Positions 17,539-27,485 are shown, numbered from the stretch's first letter. The stretch: 64,000 bases of DNA from Tsukamurella ocularis (GCF_024807615.1 NZ_JANUCJ010000002.1:806001-870000), one strand, 5' to 3'. Notes: generated from the letters alone by a model not told the origin. A program made the numbers and translations.

Positions 17539-19486
17539 CGCCCGCCTCCAGCACTCCCAGGATCGCGGCCAGGAGCGACTCCTGATCGACGGGCGACAGA
17601 CTGTCCATCAGGTCGTATATCGCTAGGAGCTCCGCAATCGCTTCAAGCTTTCGGATCGACTCCGTCTTGGGGGCAACCCCAAGACCTCCCGGCACAGCAG
17701 TCACGATGGTGTCGAGAAGGTATACTACCTTGCCTGGATCGCGAGATTCCTGCCCCGATCCCCTGTCGCTATCACCGATTGCTACTTCTGGAACGTCGAC
17801 TTCGCCATCGAATCGCTCAGAGTTTACGGCCTCGACGATATAGTCAAGTCTACTTGTAACTTCCTCACGTTGCGATTCTCGCCTTTCTTCGCGTAATTGC
17901 TGCGCCTCTCTTTTCTGTGCAGTTGCCAGTTGCCGCAGCGCGCTATGAACCCACCTCGTAAGAATAACGGTATGAGGGTGTGCCGAATTGAAACTTTCGC
18001 GATCGATGTTGAGCGCCGCTTCGAGGCCCCTTTTAACGAAAATCTCACAAGTTATCTGCCTGAGTCGGGTCAGCTCTGCGACCTTATAGTCAAAGAAAGT
18101 TGAATCGAACAGCGTCCCGCTTGCGCCGTGGATGCGGACCAGCACGCCTTGATGTTCTGCTGGAGCAACTTTTGGAGTCCAAAAGAAATATCCATCAAAT
18201 TCGAGCGGCCCTGCGCTAACATTCTCGTCAATTCCCAAGAACTCTTCATTTACTTGCCCGACGAATATCAGCGGGTGTGTCAAGACGTGGTTGGTTGACG
18301 GTAGGTCCCGGAACCGTATCGGTCTACTTAGCCGCACACCATCAACCACGACGCGAAAGTCAGTTGCTACGTCGCTTGAGGGCGACATGCCTGCCGTCGC
18401 CCTCAAAGTGGAAATTGCGCTGCTTTGGTTCGGGATTTCAATTTTTTCTGCTCGGCCCCGCGGAGTATTCGAAATCCTGTAGAAACTAGCCCATGGCGCT
18501 ACTGTCTCGTCAAGGACACTCTTGTCCACATACGGTAGCGGGAGGGCGAGCGCGAGGTTCCAGATCATCCTCAAATATTCGTCAAATATTTCCTCAAGCT
18601 TGACTGAGGATTTTCCCTTAACAGGTGTCCACACACAATCGGCCATTTTCTGGAACGCCGCCTCTGGAGAGTCGCGGTCATCCCATGGGAGCCGCGTCGT
18701 AGGCTCGTTCGGACGTGACACGTACATCTCTTCGCTGTCTAGACGCCCAATGTGGAACAGGGGTACAGCTGACTGGCTCTTCTCCCCTAGATCAGTCGCG
18801 GCATCGATCGCACTCCACATCTGAGCGCTGCGCAGGCTATCCCTTGTTTGAGGCCGGATAGAGTCGAGTACGATCGTTGTCCCATGCGCCTCTCGTTCAA
18901 CCGTGTTCTCGCGCCATACTTGATACTTTCCAGCCTTGAATTCCTGGCCGTCCACCGACGTTTCTTCGTCAGCAAATTGTCGGAGGTTGACTTGAACAAC
19001 CGTACGGTAGGAATCCCCTTTGGTCTTTGTTACTATTCGAAAGCTGTGCGTCAGCTGGGAAACAGAAAACATTCCAATACCCAACTTGCCAATCAGAGAT
19101 CGGCCAGCGGGACTCTGAGTTCGACTCTCAGAGGACGCAAGACCCAATTGCTGGCCTTGTTCGGTCCGCTTCGCGCTTCCTCCGATATTGTGCAGCATAT
19201 GTACAACGGATTCCGGACTCATACCTTCACCGTCGTCCTCGACGGTGATTCGCGCGAAGTTCGGAGCATCCGTCTTGACGGTTACCCAGGTGGCATCGGC
19301 ATCATAGGCGTTCGCAATAAGCTCTCGGATCGCAGACCAAGGCCGACGATAAATTCCGTCCGTGACGCGCGCAATAACCCTGTCATTGGTTTTGAGATCA
19401 TCGACGATCGGGTTTTCAAAGGTTGCGCTCCTGCGGAGTTCCTCGGACCGCCTCCGGTCGTCGACACTCAACGGATCAGGTGCCAC
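17528..19486 (-). CDS. GHKL (HSP90/MutL/MORC-like) ATPase of a DNA-modification cassette
   Basis: A 652-residue protein with an N-terminal GHKL ATPase: N-box RELIANAYDADA (about residues 54-65), G1 box VEDDGEGM (about 82-89) and G2 box IGKLGIGMFS (about 132-141), then an S5-like region and a long C-terminal part with a charged helical stretch. Homologues of MutL/MORC type occur beside DNA methyltransferases in bacterial restriction-modification-like systems. The GTG at 19486 is chosen because it overlaps the methyltransferase stop by 11 nt and leaves the N-box in place; 19543 and 19636 are alternative starts. It overlaps the next gene as well. Lower G+C than its surroundings suggests transfer. 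Confidence 0.8.
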   Translation of the reverse strand: MAPDPLSVDDRRRSEELRRSATFENPIVDDLKTNDRVIARVTDGIYRRPWSAIRELIANAYDADATWVTVKTDAPNFARITVEDDGEGMSPESVVHMLHNIGGSAKRTEQGQQLGLASSESRTQSPAGRSLIGKLGIGMFSVSQLTHSFRIVTKTKGDSYRTVVQVNLRQFADEETSVDGQEFKAGKYQVWRENTVEREAHGTTIVLDSIRPQTRDSLRSAQMWSAIDAATDLGEKSQSAVPLFHIGRLDSEEMYVSRPNEPTTRLPWDDRDSPEAAFQKMADCVWTPVKGKSSVKLEEIFDEYLRMIWNLALALPLPYVDKSVLDETVAPWASFYRISNTPRGRAEKIEIPNQSSAISTLRATAGMSPSSDVATDFRVVVDGVRLSRPIRFRDLPSTNHVLTHPLIFVGQVNEEFLGIDENVSAGPLEFDGYFFWTPKVAPAEHQGVLVRIHGASGTLFDSTFFDYKVAELTRLRQITCEIFVKRGLEAALNIDRESFNSAHPHTVILTRWVHSALRQLATAQKREAQQLREERRESQREEVTSRLDYIVEAVNSERFDGEVDVPEVAIGDSDRGSGQESRDPGKVVYLLDTIVTAVPGGLGVAPKTESIRKLEAIAELLAIYDLMDSLSPVDQESLLAAILGVLEAGDGR

Positions 19487-20504
19487 GATGGCCTGCCATG
19501 AATTCTTCTTCAGAAGAGTCGCACAGCGCCACACGTACGGCATTCGCGAGTGCTTCGGCCATGGGGGGCGGAACTGCGTTCGACACCTGCTCGACTTGAG
19601 CTGACAAGGTTCCCTCCAAAATGAAGTCTCTGTCAAATCCCTGGAGAGTCATGGCCTCATAAATGCTCAGTCGCCTGTGTCCCTCTGGATGCACATGGAT
19701 CTCCCGATGTCCATATGCAACAGTGGGGCTAGGAGCGCCCCAGGTGAGCCTCCGGAAGCTACGTGAACCCGGTACGTTCTTGGACGGGGTCCGAAACCGG
19801 TCAGACCGCGGTCTCATCGTCCAATGATTGGGATGGAAAGGTATGTCGTCAGGGGATAACGTCCGAGAATAGTATGCGGGTTCTGGATATTCGCCGATCG
19901 CCTTCTCAACACTCAGGTCCCCTCTAGGTATCTCTTTTGGCTGAAACCGAGAAACAGACTGAGGGGTATCGAACGCTGATATTATCACTCGTCGTCGATC
20001 TTGTGGGACTCCAAAATCAAGGGCGCAGAATTCGTCAATCCGCTCAAATAGGCCTAGGGTGCCTAGCCGCCTCAGAATTTCACTGAAGACTCGCTCGTGT
20101 TTCGAGTCCTTGATACCCAAGACATTCTCGAATAGAACAAATCTTACAGAATACTTGCTCTGCAGGACTTCCACTATGTCCAGATACAAGTTGGGGAGAA
20201 GGTTCCTAGGGTCATTGGGATCTGAAGCCGGATTTGCACGTGAGAACCCCTGACACGGGGGACCTCCAATCAGGCCGATAGGCTCGTTCGGCTCAATGAT
20301 ATTTGACAACGCATCAAGCACTCCGTTCGGTCCGAGCTCGACCAAATCTGCCGCGATCGACTTGACACCCGGAAAATTTCTTCCGTGCGACTTGATTGCA
20401 GAGGGCGAGACATCTATCGCGAGCAGCAAGTCGTACCCCGCCGCCTGGAAACCAAGATCGAGCCCGCCGGCACCCGAAAACAGGCTGACGATCTTCGGTA
20501 ACAT
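19476..20504 (-). CDS. DNA cytosine-5 methyltransferase
   Basis: A 342-residue C5-cytosine methyltransferase. Motif I SLFSGAGGLDLGF (residues 7-19) binds S-adenosylmethionine; motif IV GGPPCQGFS has the catalytic Cys84; motif VI is FENV (125-128); motif VIII is QDRRRV (168-173); a short target-recognition region of about 90 residues precedes motifs IX-X near 270-320. The compact size is that of single-specificity type II enzymes; the target sequence is not predictable. GAAGGAA precedes the ATG and a TATGGT -10 box lies at 20538-20543. It heads the cassette. No classical restriction endonuclease adjoins it. Confidence 0.92.
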   Translation of the reverse strand: MLPKIVSLFSGAGGLDLGFQAAGYDLLLAIDVSPSAIKSHGRNFPGVKSIAADLVELGPNGVLDALSNIIEPNEPIGLIGGPPCQGFSRANPASDPNDPRNLLPNLYLDIVEVLQSKYSVRFVLFENVLGIKDSKHERVFSEILRRLGTLGLFERIDEFCALDFGVPQDRRRVIISAFDTPQSVSRFQPKEIPRGDLSVEKAIGEYPEPAYYSRTLSPDDIPFHPNHWTMRPRSDRFRTPSKNVPGSRSFRRLTWGAPSPTVAYGHREIHVHPEGHRRLSIYEAMTLQGFDRDFILEGTLSAQVEQVSNAVPPPMAEALANAVRVALCDSSEEEFMAGHRGT

Positions 20505-20537
20505 CGATTCCTTCTTTCACAATCGTGCGCGTGGCTG

Positions 20538-20543
20538 ACCATA
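20538..20543 (-). promoter_or_regulatory. candidate -10 box of the methyltransferase cassette
   Basis: TATGGT on the minus strand in the 85-bp gap after smc, giving a leader of about 28 nt with GAAGGAA before the methyltransferase ATG. It would let the cassette be transcribed independently of smc. Confidence 0.4.
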
Positions 20544-20589
20544 CCGGAGGCCAGTGACAGTTTCGGGGATCTTGAGAACAGTGTCGCTT

Positions 20590-23500
20590 CTAGGCAGGTA
20601 ACGCGCCCAGCTCCTGGCCGCGGATCCGCTGGGAGATGACCTGGGTGATGCCGTCGCCTCGCATCGACACGCCGTACAGCGCGTCGGCGACTTCCATCGT
20701 CGGCTTCTGGTGCGTGATGACGATCAGCTGCGACTTGTCGCGGAGCTGCTCGAACAGGGAGATTAGACGGCGGAGGTTGGTGTCGTCCAGTGCGGCTTCG
20801 ACCTCGTCCATGACGTAGAAGGGTGAGGGGCGGGCGCGGAAGATCGCAACCAGCATCGCGACGGCGGTCAACGACTTCTCGCCACCTGAGAGCAGCGAGA
20901 GGCGCTTGACCTTCTTGCCCGGCGGGCGGGCCTCGACGTCGATGCCCGTCGTCAGCATGTCCCCCGGCTCGGTGAGGATCAACTTGCCCTCGCCACCCGG
21001 GAACAGAGTCTTGAACACCTCGACGAACTCGCGCTCCACATCCACCCAAGCCTCGGTGAATACCTGCAGGATCTTGGCGTCCACCTCCTCGACCACGCTC
21101 AGCAGATCCTCCCGAGCCGACTTCACGTCTTCGAGCTGCGTGGAGAGGAAGTTGTAGCGCTCCTCCAGCGCCGCGAACTCCTCCAGTGCCAGCGGGTTCA
21201 CCCGCCCCAACGTCGCGAGGTCCTTCTCCGCGAGCTTGAGCCGGCGCTCCTGCACCGCCCGGTCGAACGGCAGGCCCTGCGGCTTCACCACCGTCTCACC
21301 GCGCTCCCGCGCCGCCTCGTACTCCGAGAGCTCCAACTCCGACGGGGGCAGCGGAACATCCGGCCCGTACTCGGCGACCAGGTCGTCGGGCGACATCGCG
21401 AACGACGCCACCACCTGCTCCTCTAGCTGCTCAATCCGCAGCGCCGCCTGCGCGCGTGCCACCTCGTCGCGATGCACGGCGTCCGTCAGCTGCGCCAGCC
21501 GTGCCGTCAGCGAGGTCGCCTCCTGCCGCGCGACATCCAGGGCGCCGGCGCGCTGGGCACGTGATGCCTCCAGCGCATCACGATGCGCAGCAGCACGTGT
21601 CACCGCGCGCCCCAGACGCGAGGTCACCAGCGCAGCGCCCTCCGCCACCGACGCGGCGACCGCAGCCGCCGACAGACGCGCAGCAGCCGCCGCCTCCGCC
21701 CGCTCCCGCGCCGCACGCTCGGCAGCGGCGGCCCGTCGAAGCCCTTCGGCCTTGCCCCGCACGCCGGCGGCACGCTCCTCGGCGGTCCGGCGCGCCAGAC
21801 GTGCCTCCATCTCCACCGATCGCGCCGCAGCGAGGGCTGCCGCCGCCGCGTCCCGCTCATCGGTCCCCACGGACACGGAATCGTCGGGCAGCGCCTCGGC
21901 CAGCCGCAGGCGCTCCTCGTGCTCGACCAGCGCAGCCCGCGTCTCGTCCCGCGATCCCTCGATCCGGGTCCGCTGCGCCACTAGGCGCTCCGCCTCGTCG
22001 CGCGCGCTCCGCGCCGCCTGCCCCAACCGGGCCAGCTGCTCGTAGATCGCGCCGAGCTGCGCGTCCGACTCGTGCAGCGCCGCCAACGCCGACTCCGTCA
22101 CCTCGCGCCGCGAGGCCAACTCCTCAACAGCGCCGGCCAGCGCCGCCGACAGCGACTCAACCGACCGCCGGGTCTCCCCCAGCGTCGCCTCGGCGGCATC
22201 GATCGACTTCTGGACCTCCAGCGTCGACTGCCGCGCCGCGGAGCCGCCGGTCAGCACCCCGTGAGAGATGACGTCACCGTCGGACGTGACGGCCCGCAGC
22301 TCGGGCCGCTCGGCGACCGCGGCCATCGCGTCCGCCACTGAGCCGACGAGCACGTACCCGGCCAGCGCCGCCGTCACGGCCCCCTCCAGCTCCGACGGCG
22401 CCTCCACGCACGACACGGCCCAGACGGCACCGTCGGGCAGGGGGCCCGTGGGCACCGTGCCGGGCGCGACGCCCTCGACGACGACGGACGCCCGTCCTCC
22501 GTCCGCGTCGCGGAGCTTGTCGATGGCCGAAACGGCCAGATTCCGAGAGCCCGCCGCGACAGCCTCCGCCACCGGTCCCAGTGCGACGGCGACGGCCTTC
22601 TCGTAACCCGCACGGATGGAGAGCCGCGACGACACGGCGGCCGTCACACCGTCGACGTGCTCGGCGATCCAGGCGGCACCGTCGCCCCGGTCCAGGTTCA
22701 TCGACAGCGCCTCGATGCGCGCGACGAGCGATGCGACCTTCTGCTCGGCCTCCCGCTCCGATGCCCGCAGCTCCTCCACCCGCGCGCTGGCGGCGTTGTA
22801 GGCCGCGACGCTGCGTTCGTGGTGCTCGTCGAGCGAGGCCTCGGAGGCGTCGAGCTCGGCGATCTGCCCCTGGACCTGCTCGAACTCGGCCTCGGCGGCC
22901 TCGGCGCGCTCCACAGCCTCGGCGATGGCGGCGGTGAGCCGCCCGGACTCCGCCTCCACGGACTCGGCGCGGGTCCGCAGGGTCTCGACCTGGCCGGCCA
23001 GACGCGCGAGCCCCTCCCGACGGTCCGCGATCGCCGCGACCGCGGCCATGTGCGCCTTCTCCGCGTCCCGGGCGAACTCCTCGCGCGACGCGAGCTCCTC
23101 CGTCGCCTCCTCGAGAATCATGGCGGCCTCCTCGAGGGCCTCCATGAGCTCGGCCTCCTCCTCGGCGACGCGCTCGGCCTCGGCCTCCAACTCGTCAGGG
23201 TCGCGGCCCGGGGCGTGCTGGACGGGCTCGGACAGCAGGCGGGCGCGCTCGGAGGCGATGCGCTCCGTCGACGAGACGCGCTCAGCGAGCGCGGAGAGCG
23301 AGAACCAGCCTTCGCCCGCGGCCTTCACTGCGGGGTCGAGCTCGGCCACGGCCTCGGAGTGCTCCGTGACCAGCGCGTTCGCCTCGTCCAACTGGCCCGC
23401 GACGAGATTCTGCTCCTCACGCACCGCCGCCTCGTTACCGCTCTGGTCGGCCAGTTCCGCGCGCCGCCGCACCAGGTCGTCAGCGGCCAAGCGCAGGCGG

Positions 23501-24174
23501 GCGTCGCGGAGGTCGGCCTGGATCGTCTGCGCCCGACGGGCCACCTCGGCCTGCCGCCCCAGCGGCTTGAGCTGACGGCGCAGCTCCGTCGTGAGGTCGG
23601 TGAGCCGGGCGAGGTTGGCCTGCATCGAGTCGAGCTTGCGGACCGCCTTCTCCTTGCGGCGGCGGTGCTTGAGCACGCCGGCCGCCTCCTCGATGAAGGC
23701 CCGACGTTCCTCGGGCTTCGACTCCAGGATCGCCGCGAGCTGGCCCTGGCCGACGATGACGTGCATCTCGCGGCCGATGCCGGAATCGGACAGCAGCTCC
23801 TGCACGTCCATGAGGCGGCACTTGGTGCCGTTGATCTCGTACTCGCCGGCGCCGTCGCGGAACATGCGCCGCGTGATGGAGACCTCGGAGTAGTCGATGG
23901 GCAGCGCACCGTCGGAATTGTCGATGGTGAGCGTGACCTCGGCGCGGCCCAGCGGCGCGCGGCCGGAGGTGCCGGCGAAGATGACGTCCTCCATCTTGCC
24001 GCCGCGCAGGCCCTTCGCGCCCTGCTCGCCCATCACCCAGCGCAGGGCGTCGAGGATGTTCGACTTACCCGAGCCGTTGGGCCCGACGACGCAGGTGATG
24101 CCCGGTTCGAGGCGCAGAGTCGTCGCCGAAGCGAAGGACTTGAAGCCCTTCAGTGTCAGCGACTTGAGATACAC
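20590..24174 (-). CDS. smc: chromosome segregation protein SMC
   Basis: A full-length 1194-residue SMC ATPase, the core of the condensin complex with ScpA/ScpB that organises and segregates the nucleoid. Seen: Walker [10 protein letters not shown] (31-39), two long Ala/Glu/Arg-rich coiled coils, a glycine-rich hinge around residues 500-660, the C-terminal signature [15 protein letters not shown] and Walker [14 protein letters not shown]. It follows DUF350 by 25 nt and is probably the last gene of the osmC-to-smc operon. In mycobacteria ftsY follows smc; here the methyltransferase cassette does. Confidence 0.97.
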   Translation of the reverse strand: MYLKSLTLKGFKSFASATTLRLEPGITCVVGPNGSGKSNILDALRWVMGEQGAKGLRGGKMEDVIFAGTSGRAPLGRAEVTLTIDNSDGALPIDYSEVSITRRMFRDGAGEYEINGTKCRLMDVQELLSDSGIGREMHVIVGQGQLAAILESKPEERRAFIEEAAGVLKHRRRKEKAVRKLDSMQANLARLTDLTTELRRQLKPLGRQAEVARRAQTIQADLRDARLRLAADDLVRRRAELADQSGNEAAVREEQNLVAGQLDEANALVTEHSEAVAELDPAVKAAGEGWFSLSALAERVSSTERIASERARLLSEPVQHAPGRDPDELEAEAERVAEEEAELMEALEEAAMILEEATEELASREEFARDAEKAHMAAVAAIADRREGLARLAGQVETLRTRAESVEAESGRLTAAIAEAVERAEAAEAEFEQVQGQIAELDASEASLDEHHERSVAAYNAASARVEELRASEREAEQKVASLVARIEALSMNLDRGDGAAWIAEHVDGVTAAVSSRLSIRAGYEKAVAVALGPVAEAVAAGSRNLAVSAIDKLRDADGGRASVVVEGVAPGTVPTGPLPDGAVWAVSCVEAPSELEGAVTAALAGYVLVGSVADAMAAVAERPELRAVTSDGDVISHGVLTGGSAARQSTLEVQKSIDAAEATLGETRRSVESLSAALAGAVEELASRREVTESALAALHESDAQLGAIYEQLARLGQAARSARDEAERLVAQRTRIEGSRDETRAALVEHEERLRLAEALPDDSVSVGTDERDAAAAALAAARSVEMEARLARRTAEERAAGVRGKAEGLRRAAAAERAARERAEAAAAARLSAAAVAASVAEGAALVTSRLGRAVTRAAAHRDALEASRAQRAGALDVARQEATSLTARLAQLTDAVHRDEVARAQAALRIEQLEEQVVASFAMSPDDLVAEYGPDVPLPPSELELSEYEAARERGETVVKPQGLPFDRAVQERRLKLAEKDLATLGRVNPLALEEFAALEERYNFLSTQLEDVKSAREDLLSVVEEVDAKILQVFTEAWVDVEREFVEVFKTLFPGGEGKLILTEPGDMLTTGIDVEARPPGKKVKRLSLLSGGEKSLTAVAMLVAIFRARPSPFYVMDEVEAALDDTNLRRLISLFEQLRDKSQLIVITHQKPTMEVADALYGVSMRGDGITQVISQRIRGQELGALPA

Positions 24175-24199
24175 GAAACGCCAGTTTAGGCGGTGACCG

Positions 24200-24658
24200 T
24201 CAGAGGACGGCCATCGCCACGATCAGACCGAGCGCGACGTGCGACGCGGCGATCACGCGGGCCTGCGGCAGGAAGACCTCGGAGTACATGAGTTCCTCCA
24301 TGTCGACGCCCGTGACCAGGTCGAGGACGCGCACGGAGACGATCTGCGCGACGATGCCGACCACGCCGTAGACCAGCGAGTAGATGACGCCGTCCAGCAG
24401 GTTGCCGCCGCCGGTGTAGTTGGCGTAGATCGCGACGACGATGATGAACGCCATCGAGAGCATGCCCGCGCCGGTGATGTAGGTGGCGTTGGGCTTGCCG
24501 GCCTTCACCAGGTCGCGCAGCTTGCCGGGCGTGGAGAGGTCTACGGCGTAGAAGCCGACCACCATGAGCAGCAGGCCGACGAGGGCGTACAAGCAGATCG
24601 CGCCGATGCCCTTGCCCAGGGTGCCCAGGTCTGCGGCGGCGAGGAGGGTCGTGTTCAT
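24200..24658 (-). CDS. DUF350 membrane protein
   Basis: A 152-residue protein with four hydrophobic segments, matching the DUF350 family (E. coli YjfL). DUF350 proteins are typically encoded beside a glutathionylspermidine-synthase-like gene, as here, and their function is unknown. Its ATG overlaps the stop of that ligase gene (ATGA), so the two are made together; smc follows after 25 nt. A membrane partner for the cytosolic ligase is a plausible inference. Confidence 0.85.
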   Translation of the reverse strand: MNTTLLAAADLGTLGKGIGAICLYALVGLLLMVVGFYAVDLSTPGKLRDLVKAGKPNATYITGAGMLSMAFIIVVAIYANYTGGGNLLDGVIYSLVYGVVGIVAQIVSVRVLDLVTGVDMEELMYSEVFLPQARVIAASHVALGLIVAMAVL

Positions 24659-25860
24659 GATGCGGTCGTGCCTTTCGGAGTGATGCGGTGCGGGATGAAG
24701 GCGGCACCGTCGTCGGTGATGAGTCCGGAGGTTTCGCGGATGCCGATGCCGGCGGACTCGTCGCCGACGACCCAGGCGCCGATCACGGGGCGGTAGCCGT
24801 CGAACTCGGGCAGCGGGTCGAACATCTGGTACACGTAGCCCTCGGCGCCGTAGACGCCGCCGGTGGCCGTCTCACGGCCCGAGTCCACGATCGTGAGGTT
24901 CGCGCCCTCGCGGCCGAGCTTGGGCTTCTTCACGTATTCGGTGAGGAAGCCGGGGCTGTCGATGAAGGCGGGCAACAAGTTCGGGTGGTCGGGGTACATC
25001 TCCCACAGCACCGCGAGGATCGCCTTGTTGGAGAGGATCGCCTTCCACAGCGGCTCGATCCACGTGGTGGCGGGGATCGATTCGACGACCCGCTTGCCGA
25101 AGTCGTCCTCGAGGATCCACTCCCACGGGTAGAGCTTGAACACCGAATTGATCGGGGCGTCTTCGAGATCCACGAAGGTCTTGAGGTCGTGGTCCCAGCC
25201 GATGTCCTCGATCGGCAGGCCGACGGTGTCGAAGCCGGCCTCGGCGGCCGTCTCCTGCAGGTAGCCGGTGGTCACGTGGTCCTCGCCCGTCGCGTCGGCG
25301 CCGGACCAGGTGAAGTGCAGCTCCGACGCCGGGATCACGTTGCGGATCTCGCCCCAGCGCGCGACGAGCGATTCGTGCAGCGAGTTCCACTGGTCGTAGC
25401 CGCCCTCGTCCCAGGAGCGCTTGTCCGGCGCGGTGTCCTGGAACCAGTACCACTGCACCACAGCGGCTTCCAGCAGCGAGGTGGGCGTATCGGCGTTGTA
25501 CTCCAACAACTTCGCGGGCCGCCGACCGTCGTAGCGCAGGTCGAAGCGGCCGTAGACGTGCGGGTCCTGCCGCTTCCACGACTCCTCGATCGGGCCCCAC
25601 GCCCACTCGGGGATGCCGAAGTCGGCGTACCGCTCGGTGAGGATCACGTTCTCAACGGCTTTGAGGCACATGGAGTGCAGCACCTCGACCTGCGCCTCGA
25701 GGGCGAGCACCTCGTCCATGTCGAACTCGTAGAACACGGACTCGTCCCAGTAGTTCCGGCTGTCGCCGGCACCGTCGCGCGCGGGGGTGCCGAACACCAG
25801 GCCCTGCGATTCGACGGTCCGCTGCCAGCCCGCGCGGGGCGTTCCCCGCATGCGGCGCAC
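24655..25860 (-). CDS. glutathionylspermidine synthase family ATP-grasp ligase
   Basis: A 401-residue protein of the GspS preATP-grasp/ATP-grasp family, like E. coli YgiC/YjfC, without the N-terminal amidase domain of bifunctional Gsp. Seen: RFDLRYDGRRPAKLLEYNADTPTSLLE near residues 100-125, KLYPWEWILEDDFG mid-protein, and near the C terminus KKPKLGREGANL followed by a tail with GAWVVGDESAGIGIRE. It would ligate an amine to a carboxylate with ATP. Actinobacteria use mycothiol, so the natural substrate is unlikely to be glutathione. The GTG at 25860 overlaps the previous stop (TAGTG); ATG at 25851 is an alternative. Confidence 0.85.
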   Translation of the reverse strand: MRRMRGTPRAGWQRTVESQGLVFGTPARDGAGDSRNYWDESVFYEFDMDEVLALEAQVEVLHSMCLKAVENVILTERYADFGIPEWAWGPIEESWKRQDPHVYGRFDLRYDGRRPAKLLEYNADTPTSLLEAAVVQWYWFQDTAPDKRSWDEGGYDQWNSLHESLVARWGEIRNVIPASELHFTWSGADATGEDHVTTGYLQETAAEAGFDTVGLPIEDIGWDHDLKTFVDLEDAPINSVFKLYPWEWILEDDFGKRVVESIPATTWIEPLWKAILSNKAILAVLWEMYPDHPNLLPAFIDSPGFLTEYVKKPKLGREGANLTIVDSGRETATGGVYGAEGYVYQMFDPLPEFDGYRPVIGAWVVGDESAGIGIRETSGLITDDGAAFIPHRITPKGTTAS

Positions 25861-26690
25861 TAGGAGCCGCTCGATCCGGAGCCGCCCTTGGAGCTCCCGC
25901 CCTTGCTGGAGGTGCCCAGGCCGCCGCGATCGATGTTCTTGCCGCTGGATCCGCTGTTGCTGCCGGCGTTGGTGTTCCCGCTGCCCGAGCCGCTTCCCGA
26001 CCCGGTTCGCGAGCCGGCGGCCGGCGGCGCGGGCTTGCTCGCCGCGTTCGTCTGGCCGTTGGTGCCGAACGAGGTGGTCTTGGCCGGGTCCACCGCGCCG
26101 CCCGTCGAGGTGCGGAAGGCGGTGTTGGCGGGCCGGTCGTAACTGCCGCCGGTGATGCGGCCGTTGTTGTAGTTGCCGCCGTAGTTGTACCGGTAGCTCA
26201 TGCCGTTGAGGAAAATGAAGCCAGTCACCGGGTTGTAGGTGCCACGCGAGCAGTAGTCGTCGGAGACCACCTGGTCGCCGTCGACGGTGCAGTACGCCGT
26301 CTGGGTGTTCACGTTCTGGGTGTTGTCGTTGTCCGGGATCGCGACGTACAGGAGGGCGATCGCGCCCACCACGCCGACGCCGACCCCGGCGCCGATCATC
26401 TGCTTGCGGCGGCGGCTCTTCTTCGCGGCCGCGGCGGCGGCTTCGGCCGCCTCGCGCTGTTCGTCCTCGGAGCGCTGACGTTGGGCCCGCTGCCGGGCGC
26501 GAGCCTCGGCCACCGTCTCCGGGCGGGCCTGCGTGTTCTCGTCCTGCTGCCGCATCCGGCCGGGGCGCCGCGGCGCCTCCCTCGTGTCCGGGAGATGCAG
26601 CTCCGGCTGCATCCCGGGGACGGGCATGTAGTTCGACTCCGGCCCGGGGATGTCGCCCACCGGGCGGTTCTCAGGGACGGGCGGCTGCAT
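25860..26690 (-). CDS. DUF1190-like membrane-anchored protein with Ser/Gly-rich tail
   Basis: A 276-residue protein: a Pro/Gln-rich then strongly charged Arg/Glu/Ala cytoplasmic region (1-94), one membrane segment (about 98-117), and an exported domain with YCTVDGDQVVSDDYCS carrying two cysteines, then a Ser/Gly/Asn-rich disordered tail of about 70 residues. The place beside GspS-like and DUF350 genes parallels the E. coli YgiB/YjfM (DUF1190) genes, and the short YC...DDYC part resembles them; that relationship is tentative. It ends in the start codon of the ligase gene and begins 3 nt after the acylphosphatase stop. Confidence 0.65.
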   Translation of the reverse strand: MQPPVPENRPVGDIPGPESNYMPVPGMQPELHLPDTREAPRRPGRMRQQDENTQARPETVAEARARQRAQRQRSEDEQREAAEAAAAAAKKSRRRKQMIGAGVGVGVVGAIALLYVAIPDNDNTQNVNTQTAYCTVDGDQVVSDDYCSRGTYNPVTGFIFLNGMSYRYNYGGNYNNGRITGGSYDRPANTAFRTSTGGAVDPAKTTSFGTNGQTNAASKPAPPAAGSRTGSGSGSGSGNTNAGSNSGSSGKNIDRGGLGTSSKGGSSKGGSGSSGS

Positions 26691-26693
26691 GCC

Positions 26694-26975
26694 TCACCTC
26701 TCCTCGAACAACGGGAGCCCGCCTCGCGCGGGCCCGAACAGTTCCACGACCAGATCGACCCTGCCCGGAGTATCCCCCGACCACAGGCGTTGCAGCAGAG
26801 TGTCGCATGCGGAGCGGTCTCCCTCGACCACGACGCGCACTCGTCCGTCCGGCTGGTTCGCAGCGTAACCGAGCAGGCCCAGCTCCAGGGACTGAGTCTT
26901 CGTCCAGTACCGGAACCCGACGCCCTGCACGTGACCGTGCACCCACGCCGTCATCCGGGCCTGATCATCGGGCAT
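26694..26975 (-). CDS. acyP: acylphosphatase
   Basis: A 93-residue acylphosphatase, hydrolysing carboxyl-phosphate bonds. The signature VHGHVQGVGFRYWTK (about residues 12-26) includes the phosphate-binding loop and catalytic Arg; the second motif NQPDGRVRVVVEG (about 40-52) includes the catalytic Asn. The ATG lies 3 nt after the osmC stop. The same neighbourhood (acyP next to smc and an OsmC gene) is known in mycobacteria. Confidence 0.93.
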   Translation of the reverse strand: MPDDQARMTAWVHGHVQGVGFRYWTKTQSLELGLLGYAANQPDGRVRVVVEGDRSACDTLLQRLWSGDTPGRVDLVVELFGPARGGLPLFEER

Positions 26976-26978
26976 GCG

Positions 26979-27416
26979 TTACCCCGAGGTGATGTCGAGA
27001 TTGACCGTCGTGCCGGCCTTGAGCGTGCGACCGACGGTGCACACCTGGTCGACGGCGCGGCGGGCCACGGTGATCAGCCGCTCCTGCGCGGCCTCGTCGA
27101 GCTCCGACAGATCGAGCTCGAGGATCTCGTTGAGCTCGGGGTAGACCTCGTTCTGCCGGTCGGCGTCGCCGGAGACCCGGACGGTGGCGTCGTAGTCCTC
27201 GCCCAGGCGGCGGGCCAAGACGTGGTCGGTCGACATGCCGCTGCACGCGGCGAGGGCGATCTTGAGCAGCTCGCCGGGTGTGAACACGCCCTCGACGTCC
27301 GCCGAGCCCACCAGCACCTCGGCGCCGCGCGAGCTGCGCCCCGTGTAGCGGCGCACCCCGGTGCGCTCGACCCAGAGTTCGGTGGACGGTGCCTGCGCAT
27401 TCGTGTCGTCGGCCAT
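26979..27416 (-). CDS. OsmC family peroxiredoxin-like protein
   Basis: A 145-residue OsmC/Ohr-fold protein, a thiol-dependent peroxidase family. Conserved features: TPGELLKIALAACSGMSTDHVL with the first reactive-type Cys, and ARRAVDQVCTVGRTLKAGTTV with the second. The start at 27416 (MADDTNAQ) is chosen because TAGATT lies 7 nt upstream, the leaderless promoter pattern, and because upstream sequence up to 27740 is antisense to the divergent gene. It is first in the operon toward acyP and smc. Confidence 0.88.
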   Translation of the reverse strand: MADDTNAQAPSTELWVERTGVRRYTGRSSRGAEVLVGSADVEGVFTPGELLKIALAACSGMSTDHVLARRLGEDYDATVRVSGDADRQNEVYPELNEILELDLSELDEAAQERLITVARRAVDQVCTVGRTLKAGTTVNLDITSG

Positions 27417-27423
27417 ATGCCCC

Positions 27424-27429
27424 AATCTA
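27424..27429 (-). promoter_or_regulatory. -10 box, leaderless promoter of the osmC-smc operon
   Basis: TAGATT on the minus strand, 7 nt before the osmC ATG. Confidence 0.6.
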
Positions 27430-27485
27430 CGGCAGCACCGTCCGCGACCAGCGCCCGGCGGCCGACCGCCTCGCCGGACGACCGG

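Noticed and set aside
15152-20504. Classical type II restriction endonuclease next to the methyltransferase
   Set aside because: No PD-(D/E)XK, HNH or Vsr-like motif was seen in the three companion proteins.
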